DNA of 64,000 nt from Pempheris klunzingeri (lineage: Eukaryota; Chordata; Actinopteri; Acropomatiformes; Pempheridae): positions 5,850,175 through 5,914,174 of the forward strand of contig NC_092031.1 in the NCBI RefSeq assembly GCF_042242105.1, given 5' to 3'. Made by a program: the position numbers and the translations under genes. Below are positions 37,301 through 49,300 of the stretch, piece after piece. The notes under the pieces are model-generated. The model ran no database searches, was not told where the DNA came from, and saw nothing but the letters and a program-made list of their open reading frames with translations. Numbering within the stretch: position 1 is the first letter of the stretch; every line of letters begins with the position of its first letter.

Positions 37301-40300
37301 TACCACGTGATTCTAGCGCTCAGGCTGTCACATGCACAAAAACACATTTTTAGCTATCACAACCTACTGTTGGTCTTCTCCAGATGCTGTCCTTGACATA
37401 TGGGTTGGTGGTTGGGTCATTATGTTCCATAAGCAGGGTTCAGTGTATGGCAGATGGCTTGAGCGGATTCCCATTTGCATACATGCATACATACAAGCTA
37501 TGAAGTGTCCCTGATCTGAACAGGGGCCGTTTTAGTCTCGTCATACTTAGGAGCAGCTTCCATTGACATTTCCATTTTTTTAATGACATTGCTTACCGGA
37601 GCGGAAAAGAAATATACATAAAAGAAAAAATACAGAAAAGTAAAGTAGTGCACCCAAGTTTAATTGATAGTTTGGGTTTATATTTTAACTTTTTTAGTCC
37701 CTGAAAGAATTGTGAAAATGGGAAAAATACGACATTGTTTTTTTCCACTCTGTTTTTATCTGAATAGTAGATCTGAGATTCCCAGTATCTCCACTAAGAT
37801 GAGAAAAATGGAAAGTATTAATTGATGAAATGATAGTTTGGCCCATATTTCAATTTTAGGAGAAAAATAAAGACTCAAACACAAAAACAAATTTGTGTGA
37901 TGCTGATGTGTCATAATTACCAATTAACTTCCATCTTTAAATTTTCCTCATGTACACCATGTGCAGATTGTTTCAACAGAAACAGACATCTGCAGCAGAC
38001 AGAGAGCCATCTGCATTATGTGTTAGCTAGTCCTGACAGCAGATGCTCCAGCTGTGTGGTGCGCCTTTGTTCCTGCTTTTTTATTTCCCATTTGTGGCCA
38101 TTTGTTAACAGATAATGTAAACAAACAGTAAGTGATAATAGTAGCTCCCAGTGAAACTACAATTTTCTGATCTTTGATTCGTTGAGACAGTAATTTTGTC
38201 TGTCAGTAATGTTCTGACATTTACTTTTTCAAGCCGGATCTTAACTCTCTGAATTGAGGGCACATTTGCTCATTAGCTTAACCTTCCACTGTGAGAAGAG
38301 CCATATATTCAAGCTAGCTGGCTGCTTAGACATCACTGTGGTCTTTACGACGCAAATTTTTTTCATTCTCTCCTTTATCTTTCCTTTCTTTGCCTTCCTC
38401 TTCATCATTAGATGGTGGTTCTGATGGATCCCATGGAGGACCCGGACGACATCCTGCGTGCCAACCGCTCCAGGGAGAAGACCTACATGTTTGACGTGGC
38501 GTTCGACTTCTCAGCCAGTCAGGTTTGTCAAAAGTAAAATAAAACGATAACATGATTAAATCTAAACAAATGTGGCACAGCATGCATGTGCACTTTTAAG
38601 TCTTTTTTCTTCTTCCTGTGCAGGAGGAAGTGTACCGAGCTACGACCAAAGGGCTGATTGAGGGCCTCATTTCAGGCTATAATGCCACCGTGTTTGCCTA
38701 CGGACCCACAGGTTTGTATGTGTGTGGGTCTGAGTGTGTATGACTGTGTTGCAGGGAACCCACAAAATTAACCAAGCACTCAGTCTGACTGGAGGTGTAT
38801 CATCCACCAGTTACATGTTTTAGCTTTCTGGTGCATAATGTCTCATCTGCCTCTCTCTGAGTCAGCTAGCCGGCACGCTCTCAAGAAAAGGGTGACACAA
38901 CTTATTTGCATCTGTTTTGGTATTTAAATTTAGCACTGGTCTGATTAGAAAATGAATGATGCTTTACTTCCAGTGTTTCCAGTGGTTAGGGACAGATTGC
39001 ACCATTTCTCCATCACATTACTTGTTTGTCTCGCTGACTTCTTGAGCCTTCTGTCTGTCCATCTGTCTCAGAGATTCACAGCTCTTTGTCTCCTCTCGTG
39101 GGGAAGTAAACAAGAAGGGTTTTAGCATGTTTGTGTGTGTCTGTGTGTTTATGTGTTTGTTTGCAACTACAGCAACTGTGTGGTCAGGCCTTCAAAGACA
39201 AATTAAGACAGCACATCCTGAAAGTTTGAAAAAAGTAGAAAGAGGGATGACCCTTTAAAACAAAGTCAGCCACACCGGCCAAAGATATTTATATTCTTCA
39301 ATTTTCTTTTCTGTTTACAGGTTGTGGGAAGACATACACCATGTTGGGGACTGACAAGGAGCCAGGCATCTACGTTCGAACACTGAACGACTTGTTCCGT
39401 GCCATTGAGGAGACCAGTGACGACATGCTGTATAGCGTCTCCATGTCCTATCTGGAGGTCAGAAATTCATTTTCCAGACATTTATTCACATCACGTGCTC
39501 CGAAAAACATCTAATTAATGCAGCAGTGGCGATACATCTCCTAAATACCCTGAAGTGGGACTCAAATTGTTTGAGACTTGATTGCGTACTCAGAGTTCAA
39601 ATATTTATTCTGATCTCTTCATGTTTGAATTGTGTTCATCTATCTCTGTCTCTGTCAACGTCACAATTAGAGCGTCTTCTTTCACCATCATCTGTTCACA
39701 CTGATAAGATCTGAGGTTGTTAGCTAATGCCAATTGCAGGCAGATACTACTGGTGTCCTTTTACTTTTCCCTGGCATTCGTTTCACATCTAAAATGAGCT
39801 GAGCTGGCATCCTCATCCACAGCCCTGTGAAGAAGAGCAGTGTGCGGAACATGTTAATTCCACACTGGTATATGTGTGTTTTTGTATCCTGTGTGTTTTT
39901 TTTCTTTTATCTTGCCTTGATGCCTTTTATGTCCTATGTAAATCACTTAGAATTGCTTTTTCAATTGTTGGTGAGAGGTGCTGAACAAATACACCTGTCT
40001 TGCCTCCCTTTGCCTTGCTACAGCAGTTAAGACTTACTCCTGCTACCTCAAAAGCCATCTTTCAAAAAATACTCTTTTGAAAACAGCAGTCAAACACTGC
40101 GTGATTGTCAGCCACTCCATCATTAAAGCATTGGCTGTAGTTTTTGTGGTTTGTCCCTAACTGACCCATGTAGATGCCCATTCATTCACTCAGGCCAGCT
40201 TGGTGTGTAATGGCCTTTAGATGGAGTTGTTCTTTAGCAATAATAGAGACTTATCGAAGACATTGTACGGAGACTGCAGTAATGATGTTACCACACCATC

Positions 40301-43300
40301 ACTTCAAAATTAGTTTGAAGACCGAGCATGTTTGTCTCTCTTAAGTCTTATTATCTGTTACTTTGACACCACCATATCTTGGACAAGATTTACAAACTGT
40401 ACTTGAGGTGACAGAGTGATTATCTCTACCTCTGTCACTGGATGATGAACCACAGATAAGGCGGCAGGCTGATGATGACGGTTTCTGTGTGCCTGCTGGC
40501 TGTTTTTCCAAACCTCATTACTGAGAAGCAGGTACAGCTCAGTGTTTAATAGCAAAGCCCTTAATAGTATTGGATACAGTGGAGTTTGTTCATTTAACTC
40601 TGACAGCAGTAACTGAGCCTCACTGTCGTGACTTAGTACTCTCATTTGGCTTCTTTTGACTTTGGTCAGTTTGACACTAATGTAGTCATGGGCAAAGATT
40701 TCTTAGCTTATATAGTGTTCATCGTTCTGAATAAAAATGTGTCCTTTCAAAAGTTATCTTTTTACACTTTTCACCCTGCAGGCACCAGCTACTTGGTTGT
40801 TGAAATACATAAAAAAATTATATTATGTGGGCCTTAGAAATTGACTGCCTCATTCAGGATCTTTTTTTATGACTTTAAGTGAACAATCTGTCCATTATAG
40901 CTTTGCTCCCAAAAGTTGTTCTGGAAAAGATGGTTGCATAAATATAAAGAAGAATCAGTCAGATTTGTTCAAAAATGTCTGGGGTGCCTGGAAAGGAAAT
41001 GAGAGAAAAGTATAAAGAAACCAAAGGGACAAAGACAGAAAGAGAGAGGCAGATGATGAACATGACCTTGTATATAAAGGGAAATAAAGGATAAGAGCAT
41101 TAAACCTTCAACTGAAAATGAAAATGGCACAATATAGGCAATTGTTAGGTGCAAATGTTGCCTGTTGGGAGGGTTCACGTCAGACACTGACATTACATTT
41201 TGTGTTCTTAGTGCCAAACACTATCATTATGTTCTGTGATTGACAATATTATTGAAGCTGAGCTCTTTAGTAGCACTGTGAGTGGGTGGAAGTGAAATTT
41301 TTCCAATTGAAATGCCAATCATGAAATCTGGATGTTCTCTGACCTATATTGAACTCTTCTGGATGACTCCAGACACAAGGCTGTTGGTGACGTGTGTGTT
41401 TGCTGTTTCCAGGGAGCAATCTGTTGCCACTGCTGCCTTGCCACAAAGAGGTTAAATGCCATTTTACAGCCGGGCTGAGCGATGTGCACACATCTGCTCC
41501 TTTTCATGTTGAAATCACACTCATTTCACACATGCAGTCTCTGAAACGCATGCAAAGAAACACATAGAGCAAATGCAAATAAATATACTTTGTGTAGATA
41601 CTTTGTTCTTCACCACTCACGCACATGCATCAAGCCCGCCCCCCATTCTTTTATTCCTCCTCTGGTTTTGTTTGCCATCTCCTCACATTTAGCAGCATCA
41701 ATGGAAGGAGAAACCTTTTTCGCCAGTATACACCGGTATCATCGTCTGTTTGTTGGTCACCATTTTTGTCTAGACTCAAATATCTCAACAACTATTAGAT
41801 GGATTGCCATGAACTTTGTTACAAATGTACATGATGAGTATGAGCCCTACTGATGTCGGTGATCAGTTGTCACTTTTCCTGTATTGCTACCAGGTCAAAA
41901 TTGTAATTTGTCTAATATTTTCTTCAGTCTACTTTTAACAGATGCTTTATGTTAATGACCAAATACCTAAAAATATATCTGTACTTTGTCTTTAGCGCTA
42001 TTAATAAATGTTAGCATGCTAACGTTCTAAACTGAGATGGTGAACGTTATACCTGCCAAACATTAGCATGTGAGTGTTGTTTTTAATATTAACATTAATA
42101 TTACATTCATATTTAGCTCAAAGCAACATTGTGCCTAGTACCAGTGTGGCTGTCTGCTTTTACTCTCGTTCAAACTTCACAGGCAAGGAAAGACTACAGG
42201 TGGAAAAAAATAACAGAAAAAAATGTTCAGCTGTCATTTTCAGTAAAAGTACTCCCCTTTCAGAGTTTGTGGCCGGGGTCTAGTTGACAAACAAGACCTG
42301 TCTTTACAGCTCTAGCCTCCCTGTGGTTTGTCATCCAGTGGTCACTTTCCAGGATGTCATTCTCCTAACTGAGCTTTTATGTGGGTTTAGGGGCTTTAGC
42401 AGCTACATCAGTGTCACTCCAGACAACTCACCTGCATTTTCATTTTGTGAAAGAAGAGCACTGACACTGGCTGATGACAGCCTGCCACCCAGCAAGCTGT
42501 GGTTTCTAAATGACAAGTTGCTGAAAATATAGTACATGGTGTTTTTGTACCAGGTTTGGGTCTGTGCAAGATGCCTGAAAGCCTGAATGAAACCTTTTCA
42601 GCAGACATCAACAACAAACAACCTCCCAGTTAATTCATGTCTGCAACTCAAAGGAACATAACTTAAGGATTGCGAGAAGAGTCATGAACCTTGTATCTGA
42701 CTTGTACTGCATTTAACCACACTTCACCAAGACATCTTCCTACGCTTTTTATTACATTAAGCTGAAGTTGTTTTATTTTCCTCTGTGTCTTATTAGATCT
42801 ACAATGAGATGATCCGTGACCTGCTGAACCCATCTTCAGGCTTCTTGGACCTGAGAGAAGACTCTAAAGGAGTGATTCAGGTTGCTGGCATCACAGAGGT
42901 TTCTACCGTCAATGCACAAGAGGTTAGACAAGCTACAAGAACGTACATGACATGACTTCTCATCTATTTTAACCAAAGCATTCTGATTTCATCCTGTGCA
43001 ACTGACAGTGAACTCTACCCACGTGTTTTCAGATTATGGAATTGCTGATGAAGGGCAACAAACAGCGCACCCAGGAGCCAACGGCAGCCAATCAGACGTC
43101 GTCTCGCTCCCATGCTGTGCTGCAGGTGGCCGTCAAGCAGCAGAGCCGGTGTCGAGACGTCCTACAGGAGGTCCGATATGCACGCCTCTTCATGATCGAC
43201 CTTGCCGGCTCTGAACGAGCAGCACAGGTGTGTGTGGATATATTCAGTCGGGTGGTGTTTAAATGGCTGAAATGCTGTTAAATTGGTAGTTGTACAGATA

Positions 43301-46300
43301 CAGACAGATGTACAGACCATTTATGCTGGATACATTCACTTTTGTCAACTACTTTTCTGCCAAAATCAAGTTATAATTCAAAGACTCGATGAATGTGCCT
43401 GTTTCATACACTGCTTCTTTTAAGTCTGTAGAGACACATTACACATGTAAAGACTCAGAACTACAAGGGTCTGCTTTGTGTTTGTAGTCTGCTCACTGGG
43501 GATACTTGGCAGCCGATCTTTACAACAGTCTAGAGGATTGAGGTCCCCATAAACCTCAGGAGACTTTAATAAAAGCCTCTTTATATCTGCCATTATGGCC
43601 CACTATGTAGTTTATTAAAGTGATACACCAGCCTTTTGCCACATTGTTGTAACACAATGCTTTGCAGCTTCATAAAAGCAAAGCTTAAACTGTTTAGCAC
43701 TGGTGGAAAGTACTGTCACTTTACTTAAGTATTTCTGTATAAACTATGCTTCCACTCCACTGCATTTATTTGACATACTTCAAGTAGAAGTGCTGATAAT
43801 TCTCATTTACCGTTCCTTAACATTTCCAAGGCAAACCTTTATTGCAAATGTTACTTATGTCAGTGGTGGTAAGTAAAATTAAGGATGTGATTACTTTTTC
43901 TACTACTGGCTATTAGTCTTTTTGTCACATGACAAGCCATCAAAGAGTTTATTTATCAAGAGTAATGGCTGTGCATCGACTCAAACTTATTCAGAAGAAT
44001 AATCTGAGACAGATCTTCATCCATTTAAAGCATAACCTAAAATGTTGGCATTTTCCTTTGACCAGTGCGATTCCATCCCGAAACATGTTATGTTATTATT
44101 TATAATTTATTTATTTTAAAATAAACAGAAATAAAAATTTAAAGTATAGGGGGTGATAATGGCATACATTTAAGAATAAAGCATCAAATACTCAAAAAAG
44201 AAAAATAAATATATAATATAGACTATTGAAGATGATAAGCAGTTTCGTGATTGCCAAATAAACTATTTTAAAGTAAAGCCAGTTGCATGCTGTTAGCTGA
44301 AGATTGCCTCTGGTGTCCTGCTAGTGTGACCACTGCTGTGTGTGAGGAGGAGCTGCATTATCAGACAGGAAGAGAAGATAATTCAGGTCCTGGTTTTATT
44401 ATTACTTTGACCTTCTCTTTTTAAGACAGTCAAGTGAGCATGTTGAAAAGTATTCGACTAAAGTTGAGTTGCTTTTGTCGGTCAGATGAAAAGCATGTCA
44501 CTGTCACCCATGTTAACACGGCCGCGTCCTCGCACACCACAAGAACAACATGCAAACAGTTAGTGAGTGAGGGCACTTAATTACCATGGAGACTGTCCAA
44601 AAGGGTCGCAACCATACTCCATTAGTAACTGAGCAGAACAGAGAGCTGTTTGTCTCTTTAGGCCACAGGAAAGATTGTCTCTGTCACTAAAGAAGAGCGC
44701 TGCATGTGATTAGTAAAAGTTGAAGTTGATTTAGTTCCGCCAAGTATTAATAGACCAAAGGAGGGAGGTAATGCCATCTCCTGGCCAAAGGTGGAAGCAT
44801 GACAACTACACTGAAAGAAACAGCCAAGAGCCTATTTGTTCCTTTGTTTGGTCAAGGGTTTAAAACTCAAAACAAAAGTGTTGCACTGTAACATTAACTA
44901 TCCATGGCCAAGTTAAGTAAAAACAACATAAGTTATTTGGAGGTTTAAACTCAAAAACTCAGTTAATCTGCCTCATGATGACTTTGTGGGTGATATTCGA
45001 TCAACCAGATTAGGATTCAAATGTTGCTACACAAGTAAGTGATGTTACTTTTCCCTGTCAGAGTCAGGCCCGTTTCTAACCAGTAAAAAGAGCATCAAGG
45101 AAAAAAGAAATCCAGAACTCTCTCATGTGAAATCACCGTAACTGGTTTATGTGGGATCACTTTTGTCATTGTAAGAAGTTGATTAGGAAATTTGTTTTCC
45201 GACCCTTTAAGTAGCTGACCACGATATCAGAAGGTCGCTGGTTCAAGTCTAGTAGGGACCTTTGTTGCATGTTATTCTCCATCTCTCTCTCTCCTCATTT
45301 CCTATCAGCTGTCAACTGTTTATGCTGTAATTAAGTAAAAATACTCACATCTATCCGCCTATCTCTCTCTTAGACTCAGAATAGGGGTCAGCGGTTGAAA
45401 GAGGGGGCCCACATCAACCGCTCTCTGCTGGCTTTGGGCAACTGCATCAACGCCCTAAGCGACAAAAATGGCACCAAGTATGTCAACTATCGAGACAGCA
45501 AGTTGACTCGACTACTGAAGGTACAGTGATTTTGGACTTTATAGGGGAGCAGCTCTCAGATATCATACCTGTATTTTGCAGCTCAGATATTATCAATGTG
45601 TTATATTTTAATTCTGATGTCTCTGATTGACAGGACTCGTTGGGTGGGAACAGTCGAACTGTCATGATAGCCCATATCAGCCCAGCCTCTGTGGCTTTTG
45701 AGGAGTCTCGTAACACGCTGACGTACGCTGACCGTGCCAAAAGCATTCGAACACGGGTGAGCTCAGAATCATCTTTTAGTCTCTTATCTGTCTTTACTAC
45801 AAGAGTGAGAGTGGCATGAGTGGATTTCATGATACAGTTAAATATTTGATTACATTTCTTTAAGTGATACTATTGAAAAATATGTTTACTAAACTGTGAT
45901 ATTACGTTTTTAAATGAAGCTACTTGCATTTAATGCAACTTTAAGAGTCACATGTCTAAGTCTACTCTTTTCTTTGTCTTTCTCTTACTGTGTGCTTCAG
46001 GTAAAGAAGAACCTGATAAATGTGACATACCACATTGCTCAGTACACCAACATCATCTCAGACCTGCGCTGCGAGATCCAGCGGCTCAAGAAGAAGATTG
46101 CAGATCAGGCGAGCCGCCAGCAGAGCTCAGACCGGGCTGACATCCGCCATGTCCAGGGTAAAGTCTTGTCCAAGCTGCCTCTTCCAGCACATGAAGAACG
46201 CCTGCCAAATGAAGCTTGTTTCTAGTGTTTGCATAGTCATGGCTATTTCCTTATTCTCCTTTCCTCTCTGCTCATCATCTCGGCACTCGTAGCGGAGGTC

Positions 46301-49300
46301 CAAGCCCACTCCAGCCAGCAGAGTCGGGTGGAGATGGACCAGTTGAGGGAGCAGCTCCTGGATGCCTTCCGTCAACAGATGGAGATCAGGAGGAGCCTGA
46401 TGGAGCTGGAAAACAGCAACATGGAGATCCAGATTGACACCTCCAAACACCTGCTAACCATTGCAGAGTCAGTGTTTAGGATTTGTCTTTTCGCTCCTAT
46501 CTGATAGCACACACCCGTAATGCCCTGTGTGACTTACATACAGTTAGTTAACAAAAAGGTTGAAAATTGACTTCCATCATCGGCAACCTACAGTCAATAT
46601 TTTTTGAGTTTTATACAACAATTAGCAACTATACTTCTACTTTGTGTGACATTCAGTTAAGTCTCAGTGAAACTGACCTAACCATGAATTTAAACAACCT
46701 TTATTTGAACTGTGCATATTCAGATTAAGCAGCAGAAAGCTAATCATTATGACCTAGTTGTAAATTATGAACCAGATAACACAATTATTGCTGGTAGTTA
46801 CAGTGTCTGTATTTATCTTTTTCTCCCAGCTGGGAACAGGAGCGGAGTAGACGCAGGAGGAAGTGGCGGGCTGAAAGGAGGAAGGAAAGTGTTAATAAGG
46901 ACGAAAGCGAGAAGGACTCTGACTCCCCAGAGTCTCCTCCGGACAGCACAGAGACTGACCAAGTGGGGATGGCCCGAGAAAACTTGGTTACACTCATGGC
47001 TGAACAGAAAAAGATCCACAAACAGAAGGTAGGACTCCTGGTCTTTGTATTCAGACAAAGGGAATTGTTCACACACTTTTGTTTATTCTGTGGAATATAG
47101 AAAGTAATAACTTGCTTTTAATTGCTCGCTTTACATAAACATGGCATTGTTGAGAAACACAAAACATAATGTGCATTCGTCTGTTCACCCCGAAGGAGAT
47201 TCTCGAGCGCAGATTCCTGGAGCTTCAGGATCGGGCCCGCCGCCTGGAGGAGCTGCTGCCTCGGCGGGTGAGCTCCGAGGAGCAGCGCGAGGTCCTGGGC
47301 CTCCTCTGTAAGGTCCATGAGCTGGAGATCGAGAACGCAGAGATGCAGTCCCACGCGCTGCTCAAGGACAACGTCATCCGGCAAAAAAACTTTGTGGTGC
47401 AGCGCTTCGAGCAGCACAGACACCTGTGTGATGAGATCATACAGCAGCAGAGACAGTTCATTGATGGTGAGTGATGACGATAAGTAACTTGTTGAAAAGT
47501 AATAGTAAATAATTAATAGTGAATTGAATGTTGTGAACAAGAAATTTGATGACGTCTGGTTGTGAGAAATGTAATGTTTCATAGATCAAGACAGTAATAC
47601 GCAGATTAATCAATAATGAAAATAATCACTAGTTGCAGCCGTTGTCTGTTTTTTGTGTTAGACACAATAAATGTCTGGTTTTCTGAATTGTATATGTGCC
47701 TGTGTTCCAGACCATAGTCTCCTAGTACCTCCACACCTCCAGGAGCTATATGATATGTATATGAGAGAGCTGGATGAGAGGAAACTGGACAGAGCCATGG
47801 CCCTGGACAAGGTGACCACCAGACACACCATCAAGGTAGCCTAAACTAAAAAATACAGAAATATTAATAAGGTGGCATAGATGAATATTGACCCAAAAAA
47901 TCCTAATGAATGCTCTGTTGTCATCTTCAGGAGGGCTCTCTGCCCAAGATCGCCCTGCCCGGTCAGGGCCGTGACAACATGCAGGACATGGACTCAGACC
48001 AGGAGAGCGTGCGCAACATGTGCTCTGACAACAGACGAGGCCAAGCCAAAATCCGGAGACACACTTTGCCCCCCATCCTGCCGGAGCCTGAGCTGTAAGA
48101 GAACTTCTCATTCACATGTTTCCCATGTAGAATTCATACAACAGCATCTACGGTCATATTAACAGCAAGCATGACTTGTTCTATCTCTTTTCCTGTGTCA
48201 GGGATAATAACAGAGTTTTTAAGAACAGCCCTCATGCCAGGCAGATGAAAAACTCGGCTGTAATGACTCCACCTCCCATCCACATTAACGGGAAGGGCAA
48301 CAGAGAGGTGAGGACAAGTGAAATAGAATTTAAAAAATGTCCCTGAGAGCCTGAGAAGTCCTTCGTGCTGTGAATGAATACAGACTAGTCAGGTGTTGCT
48401 TTTCACTTCAATGGGTTCCTTTTAGAATTAAACTCACAGACATTTTACTGGTAGAAGAATATTACATTTTCATCTCACATTAAGAAACTCCGACACCGGC
48501 TGCCACAAGTATTCAATCTCACCTCAGACATTCAGGGTTTTTGCTCAGTTGTTGAAATTTGCAAACCAGCAGAATTACACCTTCTGCACGGGCTTTCATC
48601 TTTTCTCTCCATACAAATGTACCTGAAGTGTGAGTCACACACAAGATGAAGTAAAAAGAGTCATGACTGCTCGAATCCAACCCATCCTATTCAAAGTCAA
48701 AAATTCATTTTTCGAGGAATTCAGAATTGGTTAAGATGGAACTCGGTCTGACCTCGACTGAAAGCAAAGGACTGCAGTGAATGTCTGATCATAATGTGGC
48801 TTTTCAACATTTCATGTTTGCAGCTGCAGCCGCTGGTCCCTGAGAGCTCTCTGAGCTACAGTCATCTCAGCCACAGTGTCAGCAGCCACCTGGACTCATC
48901 GCCAGAGAGCAGCGAGGCCGGGGCCGATATCCCCCTCTCACAGACTGGTAGGGTGTTCAAATGTGCTGTGTGTGTTGGTGGGGGGACTCATGGGGCTGGT
49001 GTGAGCGCATTCAACAGCAATTAGTTTCTGAAATGTTTCATCTTATTAGTGTTTGTGCATTAATGGCAGGGCTGCATACTAAAGATTGTTGAGTTAATCT
49101 GTTAATTGCTTTTATTTTATATGTATATGGCACCCTCTGTCCTTATATCTATTAAATATCGATTTGTTTTTTCATGCAAAATGCAATGTCCCAAAGGCCA
49201 CGGTGAAGGCTTCTAACTGCTTATTTTAAATATTAAACAGACATTTTGAGAGCTTGAGAACTATTTAGCAGGTACTTGCCATTTTCCTCTACAAATGACT

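Larger units (their letters stand above)
19710..38411. other. kif19 intron 2 (18.7 kb)
   Basis: By far the largest intron in the window, between the exon ending HRLDDQ and the exon starting [11 protein letters not shown]. It holds no supported coding exon. It contains a TG microsatellite right after the donor, a CA microsatellite, a MITE with a nested Rex3 tail, a 790-bp foldback element, several MITE copies, and a GC-richer unexplained patch at about 30220-30400. Stretches not listed separately (for example 23400-25300, 25400-29000 and 35000-38400) show nothing I can name. Confidence 0.75.
43228..45373. other. kif19 intron 7, with a MITE and a SINE-like remnant
   Basis: Intron between exons ending SERAAQ and starting [11 protein letters not shown]. 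The elements found are at 43698-43910 and 45195-45345. A minus-strand CTCF-like core lies at 44771-44784. The AT-rich patch at 44090-44220 has no feature I can name. Confidence 0.75.

Noticed and set aside
45195..45270. A functional tRNA gene
   Set aside because: There is a good B-box (GGTTCAAGTC) but no convincing A-box or acceptor stem pairing. The downstream sequence matches a SINE body.
47118..47582. 154-codon open frame on the minus strand
   Set aside because: Shadow of the kif19 coiled-coil exon at 47196-47466, which is coding on the plus strand.
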